The translations under genes and the position numbers were made by a program. 64,000 nucleotides of DNA from Actinomycetes bacterium (GTDB lineage: Bacteria > Actinomycetota > Acidimicrobiia > Acidimicrobiales > RAAP-2), in assembly GCA_021778895.1 (NCBI GenBank), contig JAJYBR010000004.1, positions 1-64,000 on the forward strand, read 5' to 3'. Shown here piece by piece: positions 19,826-30,220 of the stretch. The notes beneath the pieces were generated by a model. That model did no database searches, was not told the DNA's origin, and saw only the letters and a list, made by a program, of their open reading frames with translations. Positions within the stretch are counted from its first letter, which is position 1. Every line of letters begins with the position of its first letter.

Positions 19826-20272
19826 ATGGATCGCACAATGGGCTTCGGTGGACCGACGGTGTGCCGGCTCACCGGGGTGACGTATCGGCAGTTGGACTAC
19901 TGGTCGCGCACGGGGCTCATCACGCCCTCGATCCAGGCGGCCCGGGGGAGCGGGACCAAGCGCTCCTACAGCTACGAGGACGTGCTGGAGGTCAAGGTCA
20001 TCAAGTCGCTCCTGGACGCGGGGGTGTCGCTGACGCGGGCGCGCCAGGCTGTCTCGTGCCTGCGTGACGCGCTGGGCACGGACCTGAAGTCGGCCAGCCT
20101 GGTCCTGAGCGAGCGCGGCTCGGTCCTCGCGCGCACCGATGGCGACCTCGTCGACCTGCTGCGCGGCGGCCAGGGAGTCTTCAACATCGTGCCCCTCGGC
20201 GGGGTGGTCGAGGCTCTCGCCACCACGATCGCGGGGGCGCCACAGTCGGAGAGGGAGAGACGCTCGGCGTGA
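19826..20272 (+). CDS. MerR-family transcriptional regulator
   Basis: VCRLTGVTYRQLDYWSRTGLITPSIQAARGSGTKRSYSYEDVLEVKVIKSLLDAGVSL. Confidence 0.85.
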   Translation: MDRTMGFGGPTVCRLTGVTYRQLDYWSRTGLITPSIQAARGSGTKRSYSYEDVLEVKVIKSLLDAGVSLTRARQAVSCLRDALGTDLKSASLVLSERGSVLARTDGDLVDLLRGGQGVFNIVPLGGVVEALATTIAGAPQSERERRSA

Positions 20273-20658
20273 GTTGGACTGCGGCCGAGGGCGCCCACCA
20301 CCCGGCGGGACGCCCGCGCGTCGACCTGCGCTTCGCCCACCCCAGTGAGCGGCTCTTCGCCGACCTGCTCACGCTCTACGAGGTGCCGTGGCTCTACGAG
20401 CCCATGGAGTTCCCCCTGGCCTGGGACGAGCTCGGTCGACCCACCCGCGGGTTCCGTCCCGACTTCTACCTCGTGAACCAGAGGGCCTTCGTTGAGCTGA
20501 CCGTCGCCGACCAGCGTCTGGTGACGCGCAAGAACCGCAAGGTGCGCGCCTTTCGCCAGCTGTATCCCGAGATCGCCCTGACCGTCGTCTACCAGCGCGA
20601 CTTCCGGGCGCTGGTCGCACGCCACGGTCTGGACCCCGGAATCGTCAGCGCCGCCTAG
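20269..20658 (+). CDS. small PD-(D/E)XK nuclease-like protein (putative)
   Basis: SERLFADLLTLYEVPWLYEP...GFRPDFYLVNQRAFVELTVADQRLVTRKNRKVRAF: E...PDFYL...VELT..K pattern; coupled to the MerR gene by a 4-nt overlap. Confidence 0.5.
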   Translation: MSWTAAEGAHHPAGRPRVDLRFAHPSERLFADLLTLYEVPWLYEPMEFPLAWDELGRPTRGFRPDFYLVNQRAFVELTVADQRLVTRKNRKVRAFRQLYPEIALTVVYQRDFRALVARHGLDPGIVSAA

Positions 20659-20671
20659 GTAGAGTGACGCC

Positions 20672-21724
20672 GTGAGCGAGCGTCGACCTTTCCTCGAGGA
20701 TCATCATCGGGCGCGGGGAGCCAAGTTCGTCCCCTTCGGGGGGTGGCTGATGCCCCTGTCCTACACCCACGGCACCGTACACGAGCACCTGGCCTGCCGT
20801 CGAGACGCCGTCGTCTTCGACGTCAGCCACCTGGGCACGGTGCGCTGTGACGGGCCCGGCGCCTACGCCGAGCTGCAAGAGGCCTTCACCAACGACCTCG
20901 ACAAGATCGCGCCGGGCCGCGCGCAGTACACGCACCTGCTGACACCGGAGGGGACGGTCGTCGACGACCTCATCATCTGGTGGGTGGCGCCCGACGAGTT
21001 CGACGTCATGCCCAACGCCTCCAACACGGCTGGTGTGCTCGGCGCGGTGAGCGGGGTCGACGTGACCGCGACGCGCTGCGTGCTCGCGGTGCAGGGCCCG
21101 CGCGCGCGCGAGTTGGCAGCGACGGTGGACCCGCGATTCGGCGAGGTCGGGCGCTTCCGGGTGACGCGCTTCGACGTGCACGGGGTGGAGGTCCGCGTGG
21201 CCGGCACCGGCTACACCGGCGAGGCCGGGATCGAGATCAGCGCCCCCAACGAGGTGGCCGGAGACCTGTTCGAGCGCCTGGTCGAGGCGGGGATCGAGCC
21301 CGCGGGCCTCGGTGCGCGCGACACCCTGCGCCTCGAGGCGGCCCTGCCGCTCTACGGCCACGAACTGAGCCGGACCTCGACCACGCTCGAGGCCGGGCTG
21401 GGCTGGGTCCTCGGGTGGGCCAAGCCGAGCTTTCGCGGCCGGGCGGCCGTGGAGGCCGAACGCGAGCGCGGCGTGCGCCGGCACCTGACGGGAGTCCTGG
21501 GCGCGGACCGGCGGCCCCTGCGCGAGGGGGCCACGGTGCTGGCCGATGACGCGGAGGTCGGCGAGCTGTGCTCGGGGAACTTCAGCCCCATCTTGGAGCG
21601 GGGCATCGGCCTGGGTCTGCTGGAAGGCGACCTGACGCCGGGCCGGGCGGTCCGCGTGCGGATGCGTGACCGCGAGATCCCCGGGGTCGTGACGGCCCTG
21701 CCCTTCGTGACCAAGGCGAGCTGA
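20672..21724 (+). CDS. gcvT: glycine cleavage system T protein (aminomethyltransferase)
   Basis: EDHHRARGAKFVPFGGWLMPLSY...VFDVSHLGTVRCDGPGA...GTGYTGEAGIEI. Confidence 0.93.
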   Translation: MSERRPFLEDHHRARGAKFVPFGGWLMPLSYTHGTVHEHLACRRDAVVFDVSHLGTVRCDGPGAYAELQEAFTNDLDKIAPGRAQYTHLLTPEGTVVDDLIIWWVAPDEFDVMPNASNTAGVLGAVSGVDVTATRCVLAVQGPRARELAATVDPRFGEVGRFRVTRFDVHGVEVRVAGTGYTGEAGIEISAPNEVAGDLFERLVEAGIEPAGLGARDTLRLEAALPLYGHELSRTSTTLEAGLGWVLGWAKPSFRGRAAVEAERERGVRRHLTGVLGADRRPLREGATVLADDAEVGELCSGNFSPILERGIGLGLLEGDLTPGRAVRVRMRDREIPGVVTALPFVTKAS

Positions 21725-21725
21725 C

Positions 21726-23081
21726 GTGCCGACCTACCTTCCCCACACCGCCGAGCAGGACGCCGCGATGCTGCGCTTCCTCGGGCTCGAGCACATGGAG
21801 GACCTCTTCGCCCACCTGCCCGCGGCGGTCCGCCTGGCGGGGGGCCTGCCGATCCCGGAGGGTCGTAGCGAGCTCGACGTGCTCGACGAGATGGCCGTCC
21901 TGGCCAGTCGCAATGTCGCCGCCGGACTGACGTGCTTCGCCGGGGTGGGCGCCTACGACCACGACATCCCGCCCGTGGTGCGCGCGCTCGCCTCGCGCAG
22001 CGAGTTCGTGACGGCCTACACGCCCTACCAGCCCGAGGTCGCCCAAGGCGTCCTGCAAGCCCTCTTCGAGTACCAGACGCTGGTTGCCCGCCTGAGCGGC
22101 CTGCCGATCGCCAACGCCTCGCTCTACGACGGCGCGGCGGCGCTGGTCGAGGCGCTGAACCTGGCGGCCAGCACGACGGGCCGCCACGGGGTCCTGATCT
22201 CGCGCGGCGTCCATCCCCACTGGCGGGCCGCGGCCCGCACGTTCGCCGCGGGCACCGGGCACCAGTTCGAGGAGGCACCGCTGGTCGGCGGGGTGACCGT
22301 GTGGCCGACGGGGGGCCGAGACGACTTGGCGGCCGTGGTCGTGGGCTACCCGAACTACTGGGGCTTCCTGGAGGATCTGGCGGCGGCGCGAGCCCTGGCC
22401 GACGCGTCGGGCGCGCTGCTCGTCGTCGCGGGCGACCCCGTGGCGGCGGCGGTGGTGCGCTCGGCGGGATCGTGGGATGCCGACGTGTTCGTGGGGGAGG
22501 GCCAGGCATTCGGCACGGCACTCTCCTTCGGCGGTCCCTACCTCGGGATGTTCGCCGTGCGCGAGGAGTTGGTGCGGCGCCTGCCGGGACGCATCGTCGG
22601 CGAGACGGTTGACGTGGCCGGGCGGCGGGCCTTCGTCACCACCTTGCGCGCGCGCGAGCAGGACATCCGGCGCGAGCGCGCGACGTCCAACGTGTGCACG
22701 AACCAGACGCTGATGGCCGTGACCGCGGCGATCCAGCTGGGGTGGCTCGGCACGGCCGGCCTGCGCGAGATGGCGTTGCGCTGTGCGACCGGCGCCCACG
22801 AGCTGGCCGAGCGGGTGGCACAGGTCCCGGGCGTGAGGCTCGCGAGCGCGGCACCCTTCGTGCGCGAGTTCGCGCTGCACCTGGGCCGCCCGGCGGGCCC
22901 GGTGCTGGCCGCGATGGCGCGGCGGGGCATCCTGGGCGGCGTGGCCGCCCGGGGACTCGAACCACCCGGCTCCGGGGGAGGAGAGCGAGATGACGTGCTG
23001 ATCGTGACCGTGACCGAGCGGCACCGCGACCGGGACCTCGACGCGTACGTCGAGGCGCTGCGCGCGGCGGTGGCGTCGTGA
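21726..23081 (+). CDS. gcvPA: glycine dehydrogenase (decarboxylating) subunit 1
   Basis: YLPHTAEQDAAMLRFLGLEHMEDLFAHLP...FVTAYTPYQPEVAQGVLQALFEYQT. Confidence 0.93.
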   Translation: MPTYLPHTAEQDAAMLRFLGLEHMEDLFAHLPAAVRLAGGLPIPEGRSELDVLDEMAVLASRNVAAGLTCFAGVGAYDHDIPPVVRALASRSEFVTAYTPYQPEVAQGVLQALFEYQTLVARLSGLPIANASLYDGAAALVEALNLAASTTGRHGVLISRGVHPHWRAAARTFAAGTGHQFEEAPLVGGVTVWPTGGRDDLAAVVVGYPNYWGFLEDLAAARALADASGALLVVAGDPVAAAVVRSAGSWDADVFVGEGQAFGTALSFGGPYLGMFAVREELVRRLPGRIVGETVDVAGRRAFVTTLRAREQDIRRERATSNVCTNQTLMAVTAAIQLGWLGTAGLREMALRCATGAHELAERVAQVPGVRLASAAPFVREFALHLGRPAGPVLAAMARRGILGGVAARGLEPPGSGGGERDDVLIVTVTERHRDRDLDAYVEALRAAVAS

Positions 23082-24592
23082 GTAGGGCGGGCGGCCGCGC
23101 GGCATCAGCGCCCCTCGTCGGTCGCGAGGCCGAGCCGACGATGTTCGAGTTGTCCTCGCCGGGACGCAGCGCCGCCCAGCTGCGCGCGACCGGCATCGCG
23201 CCGCGCGACCTCGATGCGATGATCCCGTCTGAGCACCGGCGCGACGACGTCCTCGAGACCGTGGACCTGGCCGAGCGCGACTTGGTGGGACACGTCACCC
23301 GCCTCAGCGCGCGCCAGTACTCGGTGGATCTGGGGGCGTACCCGCTGGGCTCGTGCACCATGAAGTACAACCCGAAGATGGCCGACGAGGTGGCGGGCCT
23401 GGCGGGCCTGGCCCACGTGCACCCCGCCGCCGACGCCTCCTTGACCCAGGGCTGGCTCGAGCTGCTGGTCACCCTGGAAGAGCGCCTCTGCGCGATCACC
23501 GGGATGGCGGCCGCCACGTTGCAGCCGGCCGCCGGCGCCGCCGGCGAGCTCACGGGGCTGCTGCTCATGCGCGCCTACCACAGCGCGCGCGGGGACGCGC
23601 GCAAGCGCGTCCTGATCCCCGACTCGGCGCACGGCACGAATCCCGCGTCGGTGACCCTGAGCGGCTACCAGGTGACGACGGTGCCCTCGACCGAGCGGGG
23701 CCTGGTGGACCTGGAGGCGCTGGCGGCGCGCCTGGGCGACGACGTGGCCGGGATCATGCTCACCAACCCCAACACGGTCGGGCTGTTCGAAGAGGACATC
23801 GAGACCATCGCCGAACTGGTCCACGGCGTGGGCGGCCTGCTCTACTACGACGGGGCCAACTTGAACGCGATCCTCGGCCAGGCGCGGCCGGGGGACATGG
23901 GCTTCGACATCGTCCACATGAACCTGCACAAGACGTTCGCCACGCCCCACGGCGGCGGCGGGCCGGGGGCCGGGCCGGTGGCCGTGGGGGAGTCCCTGGT
24001 CGACTTCCTGCCCGGGCCGCGGCCGGTGCGCCAGAATGACGGCTACGCCTGGGCGACGCCCGCGCGCTCGATCGGGCGCGTGCACGGCTGGCACGGCAAC
24101 GCCCTGGTTTTGGCGCGGGCCCTGGCCTACATCGAGACCCACGGGGCCGCGGGCCTGGGCGAGGTGGCTGAGCACGCCGTGTTGAACGCCAACTGGATGC
24201 GCCGCCGGCTGGCCGCAATCCTGCCCGCGGCCTACGACCGCCCGTGCATGCACGAGTGCGTCGTCACGGCAACGGCGCTGAAGGACGCGACCGGCGTGCG
24301 GGCCCTGGATGTCGCCAAGTCACTGCTCGACGAGGGGTTCCACGCGCCCACGGTGTACTTCCCCCTGATCGTCGACGAGGCTCTGATGATCGAGCCGACC
24401 GAGACCGAGAGCCCCGAGACCCTCGAGGCGCTGGCCGAGGCCCTCGAGCGCATCGTCGCGCGCGCCCACAGCGATCCAGAAAGCGTCCACGCGGCACCCC
24501 AGGCGACACCGGTCGGGCGGGTCGACGAGGCGCGCGCGGCCCGCACGCTGGTCGCGACCGAGGACATGGCCACCCGCGCGGGACTGCGGTGA
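23078..24592 (+). CDS. gcvPB: glycine dehydrogenase (decarboxylating) subunit 2
   Basis: YPLGSCTMKYNPKMADEVAGL...HGTNPASVTLSGYQV...MNLHKTFATPHGGGGPGAGPV. Confidence 0.93.
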   Translation: MSRAGGRAASAPLVGREAEPTMFELSSPGRSAAQLRATGIAPRDLDAMIPSEHRRDDVLETVDLAERDLVGHVTRLSARQYSVDLGAYPLGSCTMKYNPKMADEVAGLAGLAHVHPAADASLTQGWLELLVTLEERLCAITGMAAATLQPAAGAAGELTGLLLMRAYHSARGDARKRVLIPDSAHGTNPASVTLSGYQVTTVPSTERGLVDLEALAARLGDDVAGIMLTNPNTVGLFEEDIETIAELVHGVGGLLYYDGANLNAILGQARPGDMGFDIVHMNLHKTFATPHGGGGPGAGPVAVGESLVDFLPGPRPVRQNDGYAWATPARSIGRVHGWHGNALVLARALAYIETHGAAGLGEVAEHAVLNANWMRRRLAAILPAAYDRPCMHECVVTATALKDATGVRALDVAKSLLDEGFHAPTVYFPLIVDEALMIEPTETESPETLEALAEALERIVARAHSDPESVHAAPQATPVGRVDEARAARTLVATEDMATRAGLR

Positions 24593-25311
24593 GGCCACGG
24601 ATCGGGATCACCGGCCGGCGCTGGCCGGCCGGGTGGTTCGGCTCGCACGTCCCCGAGGGGATGGCTCGGCTGGAGATCGACGTGCACTTCGCCGACTACG
24701 CCGCGGCCGTGGCCGCGGCGGGCGGAACGCCGCTGCAGCTGACGCGCGATGCGGACGTCGAGGACGTGGCGGACCTGCTCGACGGCTTGGTCCTTAGCGG
24801 GGGAGCCGACGTCGACCCCGCGCGCTACGGGGCGGCGCCCGAGGACGGCCTCGGGACGCTCGAGCCCGCGCGTGACGCCTGGGAGATCGCCCTCCTTGCG
24901 GCGGTCGAGCGCCGGGACCTGCCGGTGCTGGCGATCTGTCGGGGCCTCCAGATGGTCAACGTCGCGCGGGGCGGGTCGTTGCGCCAGGACGTGCCGCTGG
25001 TGGGGGGCCGCGGCCACCCCCAGTGGGGCCGTGACGGTCACGAGCCCTCCCACGGCGTGCGCACGGAGCCGGGGTCGCGCCTGCGCGCGCTTCTGGGCGA
25101 GGACGTGGCGGTGAACTCGCTGCACCATCAGGTCGTCGACGCGGTCGGCCAGGGGCTCGTCGTCACGGCGCGGGCCGATGACGGGGAGATCGAGGGGCTC
25201 GAGTCGGTCGAGGGACGGATCCTCGCCGTCCAGTGGCATCCCGAGCTATTGGGTCGTCCCGACCCCACGTTCGCCTGGGTGGTCAGCGCCGCGAGCGCGC
25301 GTCGCGCCTAG
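24589..25311 (+). CDS. class I glutamine amidotransferase-like hydrolase (PuuD-like, peptidase C26)
   Basis: LVLSGGADVDPARYG...VLAICRGLQMVNVARGGSL...VNSLHHQVVD...AVQWHPE. Confidence 0.85.
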   Translation: MRPRIGITGRRWPAGWFGSHVPEGMARLEIDVHFADYAAAVAAAGGTPLQLTRDADVEDVADLLDGLVLSGGADVDPARYGAAPEDGLGTLEPARDAWEIALLAAVERRDLPVLAICRGLQMVNVARGGSLRQDVPLVGGRGHPQWGRDGHEPSHGVRTEPGSRLRALLGEDVAVNSLHHQVVDAVGQGLVVTARADDGEIEGLESVEGRILAVQWHPELLGRPDPTFAWVVSAASARRA

Positions 25312-25667
25312 TGGCCCAGGGCCAGGCCCAAAGCGAAGGCCCCACCGGCCAGGATCGGGGTCGCCAGCACCAGGGCCGCGGCGTAGGCCCAGTGGTGCTC
25401 GCGCTGGAGGAGAGCGGGGATGGCGAAGGCGGACGAGAAGGTCGTCAGCCCGCCACAGAAGCCCGTGATGACGATGTCGCGTAGGTGCGCGTCGCTGGGG
25501 CCGGCGAGCGCGCTGAGGGCCAGGCCGACGATGAGGGCACCGAGCGCGTTGACCCCGGCGGTCGCCCAGGGGCGCCGCGTGGGATGGTGCTCGCGCGTGA
25601 CGTACTCGGCGGCGAAACGGACAACGGCTCCCAGACCGCCGAAGAGACTGACCAGAAGGAAGGTCAC
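25308..25667 (-). CDS. crcB: CrcB/Fluc fluoride channel subunit
   Basis: VTFLLVSLFGGLGAVVRFAAEYV...WATAGVNALGALIVGLALS...GFCGGLTTFSSAF; GTG 25667. Confidence 0.85.
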   Translation of the reverse strand: MTFLLVSLFGGLGAVVRFAAEYVTREHHPTRRPWATAGVNALGALIVGLALSALAGPSDAHLRDIVITGFCGGLTTFSSAFAIPALLQREHHWAYAAALVLATPILAGGAFALGLALGH

Positions 25668-26089
25668 GAGTGGCTCCGCCAGCGCAGGCTGGCCTCGGCG
25701 GCCAGGACCCCGAGGGCCACGGTGATCGCGGCCTCCAGGAGACCGGCGGCCACGGACCGGTGCCAGGCGACGGCCCAGGCGGCCACCAGGCTGGAGTACG
25801 AGGTGAACCCGCCGAGGAAGCCCGTGATCCACAAGAGGCGCCACGGGTTGTTGGGGTCGTGGGCCCGCAGGACCGTGCGCAGCAGCCGGACCGCGACGAC
25901 GACGCCGATCGTGTTGATGACCGTGAGGGTCCACGGGATGACGGCCGGCCACGAGGCGCTGGACGCCGTTGCCGCCGGCCACCAGGTCAAAGCCGCGTCG
26001 CGCAACGCCGTGCCCGCAGCTCCGGCGACCAGGACGAGACCGGCCGCGGCCGCCAGGCGCCGGGGCGGGAGCGAGAGCGCGGGGGCCAT
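25664..26089 (-). CDS. crcB: CrcB/Fluc fluoride channel subunit (second copy)
   Basis: AGAAGTALRDAAL...PWTLTVINTIGVVVAVRLL...GFLGGFTSYSSLVAAW; 4-nt overlap with the other copy. Confidence 0.8.
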   Translation of the reverse strand: MAPALSLPPRRLAAAAGLVLVAGAAGTALRDAALTWWPAATASSASWPAVIPWTLTVINTIGVVVAVRLLRTVLRAHDPNNPWRLLWITGFLGGFTSYSSLVAAWAVAWHRSVAAGLLEAAITVALGVLAAEASLRWRSHS

Positions 26090-26200
26090 GGCCCAGTGAG
26101 GATAGCGGAGCGCGGCGGGCCCTCCCGGGGTCCCGACTTACAACTTTACATAACGAACATTATCGGCGGTCGGGGGAGAGGACTCTGCTATAGTGGCCCC

Positions 26201-26611
26201 ATGCGGCGTTGGCTGGTCAGCCTGGCGATGGTGGCATCCCTGACAGCCATCGCGTCGACCCCGGCGCTGGCTGATTCCAGTTCGGGGGGCACGAACACCA
26301 CGCTGCTCTCCTTCGACCTGAGCGACAACGGTGGTGCACCGTCGGCCAGCGGTGGCGTCTTCAACGTGAAGGTTGACGTGCTACCTGAGGGCACGGCGGG
26401 CTACGTGCGTACCGTCGCCATCTCGCCCAACGACTCGGGTGTGCCCAACCTGGTCTGCAAGTTCCGCGCCATCTCCAACAGCCGGGTGGCGTGCGGCTTC
26501 AACTTCACCGCGCCGGGCAACTGGACGATCAAGGCGCAGTACGCACCGGACCCGACCATTCCGGACCCGGTGACGGCGGTCGGCACGACGGTTCTGCGCG
26601 TCGGCAGCTAG
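26201..26611 (+). CDS. small secreted protein of unknown function
   Basis: Signal peptide MRRWLVSLAMVASLTAIASTPALA; beta-rich domain with one Cys pair; TATAGT box 6 nt upstream. Confidence 0.7.
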   Translation: MRRWLVSLAMVASLTAIASTPALADSSSGGTNTTLLSFDLSDNGGAPSASGGVFNVKVDVLPEGTAGYVRTVAISPNDSGVPNLVCKFRAISNSRVACGFNFTAPGNWTIKAQYAPDPTIPDPVTAVGTTVLRVGS

Positions 26612-26613
26612 GC

Positions 26614-27402
26614 GTGAGCGCGCCCGCCCAGGGCCCCAGCACGTTGTTTGACGTCCGCGGGCGCACGGTTCTGGTGACCGGTGGCAGCCGCGGCATCGGC
26701 GAGATGATCGTGCGGGGCTTCGTGGCCGCGGGCGCGAGCGTCTTCCTCTCTTCGCGCAAGGCCGAGGCCTGCGAGCGCCTGGCGACGGAGCTCTCGGCCA
26801 CCGGCGTTTGCGTGGCACTCCCGGCGGACCTGTCGACGATGGCCGGGTGCCGGGACCTGGCCGACCGGTTCCTCCTGGCGACCGGCCACCTCGACGTCCT
26901 CGTCAACAACGCGGGGGCCACCTGGGGCGCGCCCCTGGCCGAGTACGACGACCGGGCCTTCGCGCGCGTGTTCGACTTGAACGTCCAGGCGACGTTCCAC
27001 CTCACGCGGTTCCTGCGCGGGGCCCTCGAGGCGGGCGCCACGCCCGCGGATCCCGCGCGCGTGATCAACATCGGGTCCATCGACGGCTTGCACGTGCCCG
27101 ACATGGAGACCTACGCCTACTCCTCGTCCAAGGCTGCCGTCCACCATCTCACGCGGCACCTGGCGCGGACCCTGGCCCCGCTGGTGACGGTCAACGCCAT
27201 CGCGCCGGGACCCTTCGAGTCCAAGATGATGCACGCGACGCTCGAGGCCTTCGGCGAGCAGATCGCCCAGGCCGCACCGCTCAAGCGCATCGGGCAGCCC
27301 TCCGACATGGCGGGGGCCGCCATCTTCCTGGCCTCGCCGGCCGCCAGCTACATCACCGGCGCCGTGCTGCCCGTCGACGGCGGGATCGCCACCCTGCACT
27401 GA
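26614..27402 (+). CDS. SDR-family oxidoreductase
   Basis: TVLVTGGSRGIGEMIVRGFVAAGASVFLSSRKAEA; YSSSKAAVHHLTRHLA; GTG 26614. Confidence 0.9.
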   Translation: MSAPAQGPSTLFDVRGRTVLVTGGSRGIGEMIVRGFVAAGASVFLSSRKAEACERLATELSATGVCVALPADLSTMAGCRDLADRFLLATGHLDVLVNNAGATWGAPLAEYDDRAFARVFDLNVQATFHLTRFLRGALEAGATPADPARVINIGSIDGLHVPDMETYAYSSSKAAVHHLTRHLARTLAPLVTVNAIAPGPFESKMMHATLEAFGEQIAQAAPLKRIGQPSDMAGAAIFLASPAASYITGAVLPVDGGIATLH

Positions 27403-28755
<1,353 letters not shown>

Positions 28756-28840
28756 GAGGTCATGCTAAGCACGTTGGGATAAAGGCCTGCTAAGGGGCTG
28801 CGAAAATTTCCGCGTGGCAAACCGAGTAGATTGGTGCCCT

Positions 28841-30220
28841 ATGCCGCGCCGTATCGACATCGAGATCACCAGTGTCAACGGTGAGGTCGCCACCTGGCGA
28901 GCCGCCGGCGCGCGCCTGCCCAAAGGCGTCGTGAATGTGTCGCTGCTCCCCCAGGGAGCCGCCGCGGGCACCATCTATCGTGCCGACGCCGAGCAGTACA
29001 TGGAGGGCCTCGAGATCGTGGCCGTCCTGCCGGCCAAGACCGCCTCGCCCCTCGACCCGCACAACGAGCGCCTGGCGCTGATCCCCGTGGCGGCACCGTC
29101 GACCGACGTGACCGTCACCTACGCCCCCAAGGGGCGGGGACCGCGACGCGCCGACGCGCGTGAGGAGCGGCGTCCGCGCCGCGAGGGCGGCCCGAGCCGG
29201 CCCCGCGAGCACCGTGGCGACTCCCCCCGCCGTTCCAGCGACGGGACGCCAACGCGCGAGCCGCGCGCGCGCACCGAGCGCGGTCGTGACGAGCGTCCCC
29301 GTGACGAGCGTCCCCGCAGCGAGCGTCCGCGCAGCGAACGCGGTCGTGACGAGCGCAGCCGCGACGAGGGCCACGGAGGCGAGCACGCGGGAGCCGAGCG
29401 CTCCCCCGGCCGTCGGGGCGACGCCCGCCCGCGCACGCCGCGCCCGACGACTCCCACCGCCATTACGGTCCACCGCAACGCCTTCTTGGCCCAGCTCGCG
29501 CCCGAGCAGCTACCCGTGGCCGAGCAACTGCTGCGCGGGGGCATGCCCGCCGTGCGCAGCGCCGTCGAGGAGCAGAACCGCAACGCCCTGGTCCAGGGCC
29601 GCCCCACGGTGGACCCGCTGACCATCGAGCGCATCGCCGAGGACCTCCTCGGGCGCACGAACCTGGCCGCCTGGAAGGACCGGGCGGCGACCGCCCTGGC
29701 CGCGGCCCGCGGCCAGCTGCGCCTGCGCGAGCTGCGCGCGGTCGTGACGTCGGCCAAGACCATCAATCTCGACGACGAGGCACGCGGTCAGCTCAAGGAG
29801 CTCCAGGCGTCGCTGAGCGCCCGGATCGAGGCTCTGCGGGCGCGCTGGATCGAGCGCATCGAGGCGGCCGTGAGCGCCACCGACGCCATCACCGCCCTCC
29901 AGCTGGTCGCCGACCCGCCGGACTTCTCCACGCAGCTGTCCGCCGAGCTCGCGACCAAGGTCGTCGAAGTGGTCTCGGCGTCCTTGAGCGCGGATCAGGA
30001 CCCGGCCCGCTGGCGCGAGATCGTCACGCTGGCCGCGGCCACGACGATCCGGCGCACCATCAAACCGACGGGCATCCCCGATGACGAGGAGAGCCGGGCC
30101 CTGGCGCACCGTGACGCCGGGGCCATCCCCGCGCTGGCCACGCTGCTCGGGATCAAGGTACCCCCTCCCCCACCGCTGGCGCGCCCGCGCCGCCGGGTCA
30201 GCTCGGCTCGGCCATCGTAA
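28841..30220 (+). CDS. uncharacterised protein: N-terminal beta domain, basic/acidic repeat linker, C-terminal helical domain
   Basis: MPRRIDIEITSVNGEVATWRAAGARLPKGVVNVSLLPQG; linker of DERPR/SERPR repeats; helical C-terminus ending KVPPPPPLARPRRRVSSARPS. Confidence 0.8.
   Translation: MPRRIDIEITSVNGEVATWRAAGARLPKGVVNVSLLPQGAAAGTIYRADAEQYMEGLEIVAVLPAKTASPLDPHNERLALIPVAAPSTDVTVTYAPKGRGPRRADAREERRPRREGGPSRPREHRGDSPRRSSDGTPTREPRARTERGRDERPRDERPRSERPRSERGRDERSRDEGHGGEHAGAERSPGRRGDARPRTPRPTTPTAITVHRNAFLAQLAPEQLPVAEQLLRGGMPAVRSAVEEQNRNALVQGRPTVDPLTIERIAEDLLGRTNLAAWKDRAATALAAARGQLRLRELRAVVTSAKTINLDDEARGQLKELQASLSARIEALRARWIERIEAAVSATDAITALQLVADPPDFSTQLSAELATKVVEVVSASLSADQDPARWREIVTLAAATTIRRTIKPTGIPDDEESRALAHRDAGAIPALATLLGIKVPPPPPLARPRRRVSSARPS
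29276..29371 (+). repeat. 15-bp in-frame repeats encoding DERPR/SERPR/DERSR pentapeptides
   Basis: gacgagcgtccccgt gacgagcgtccccgc agcgagcgtccgcgc agcgaacgcggtcgt gacgagcgcagccgc. Confidence 0.85.

Noticed and set aside
25668-25982. N-terminal extension of the first CrcB ORF (25308-25982)
   Set aside because: The extension is a frame shadow of the second crcB gene; GTG 25667 begins the channel homology.
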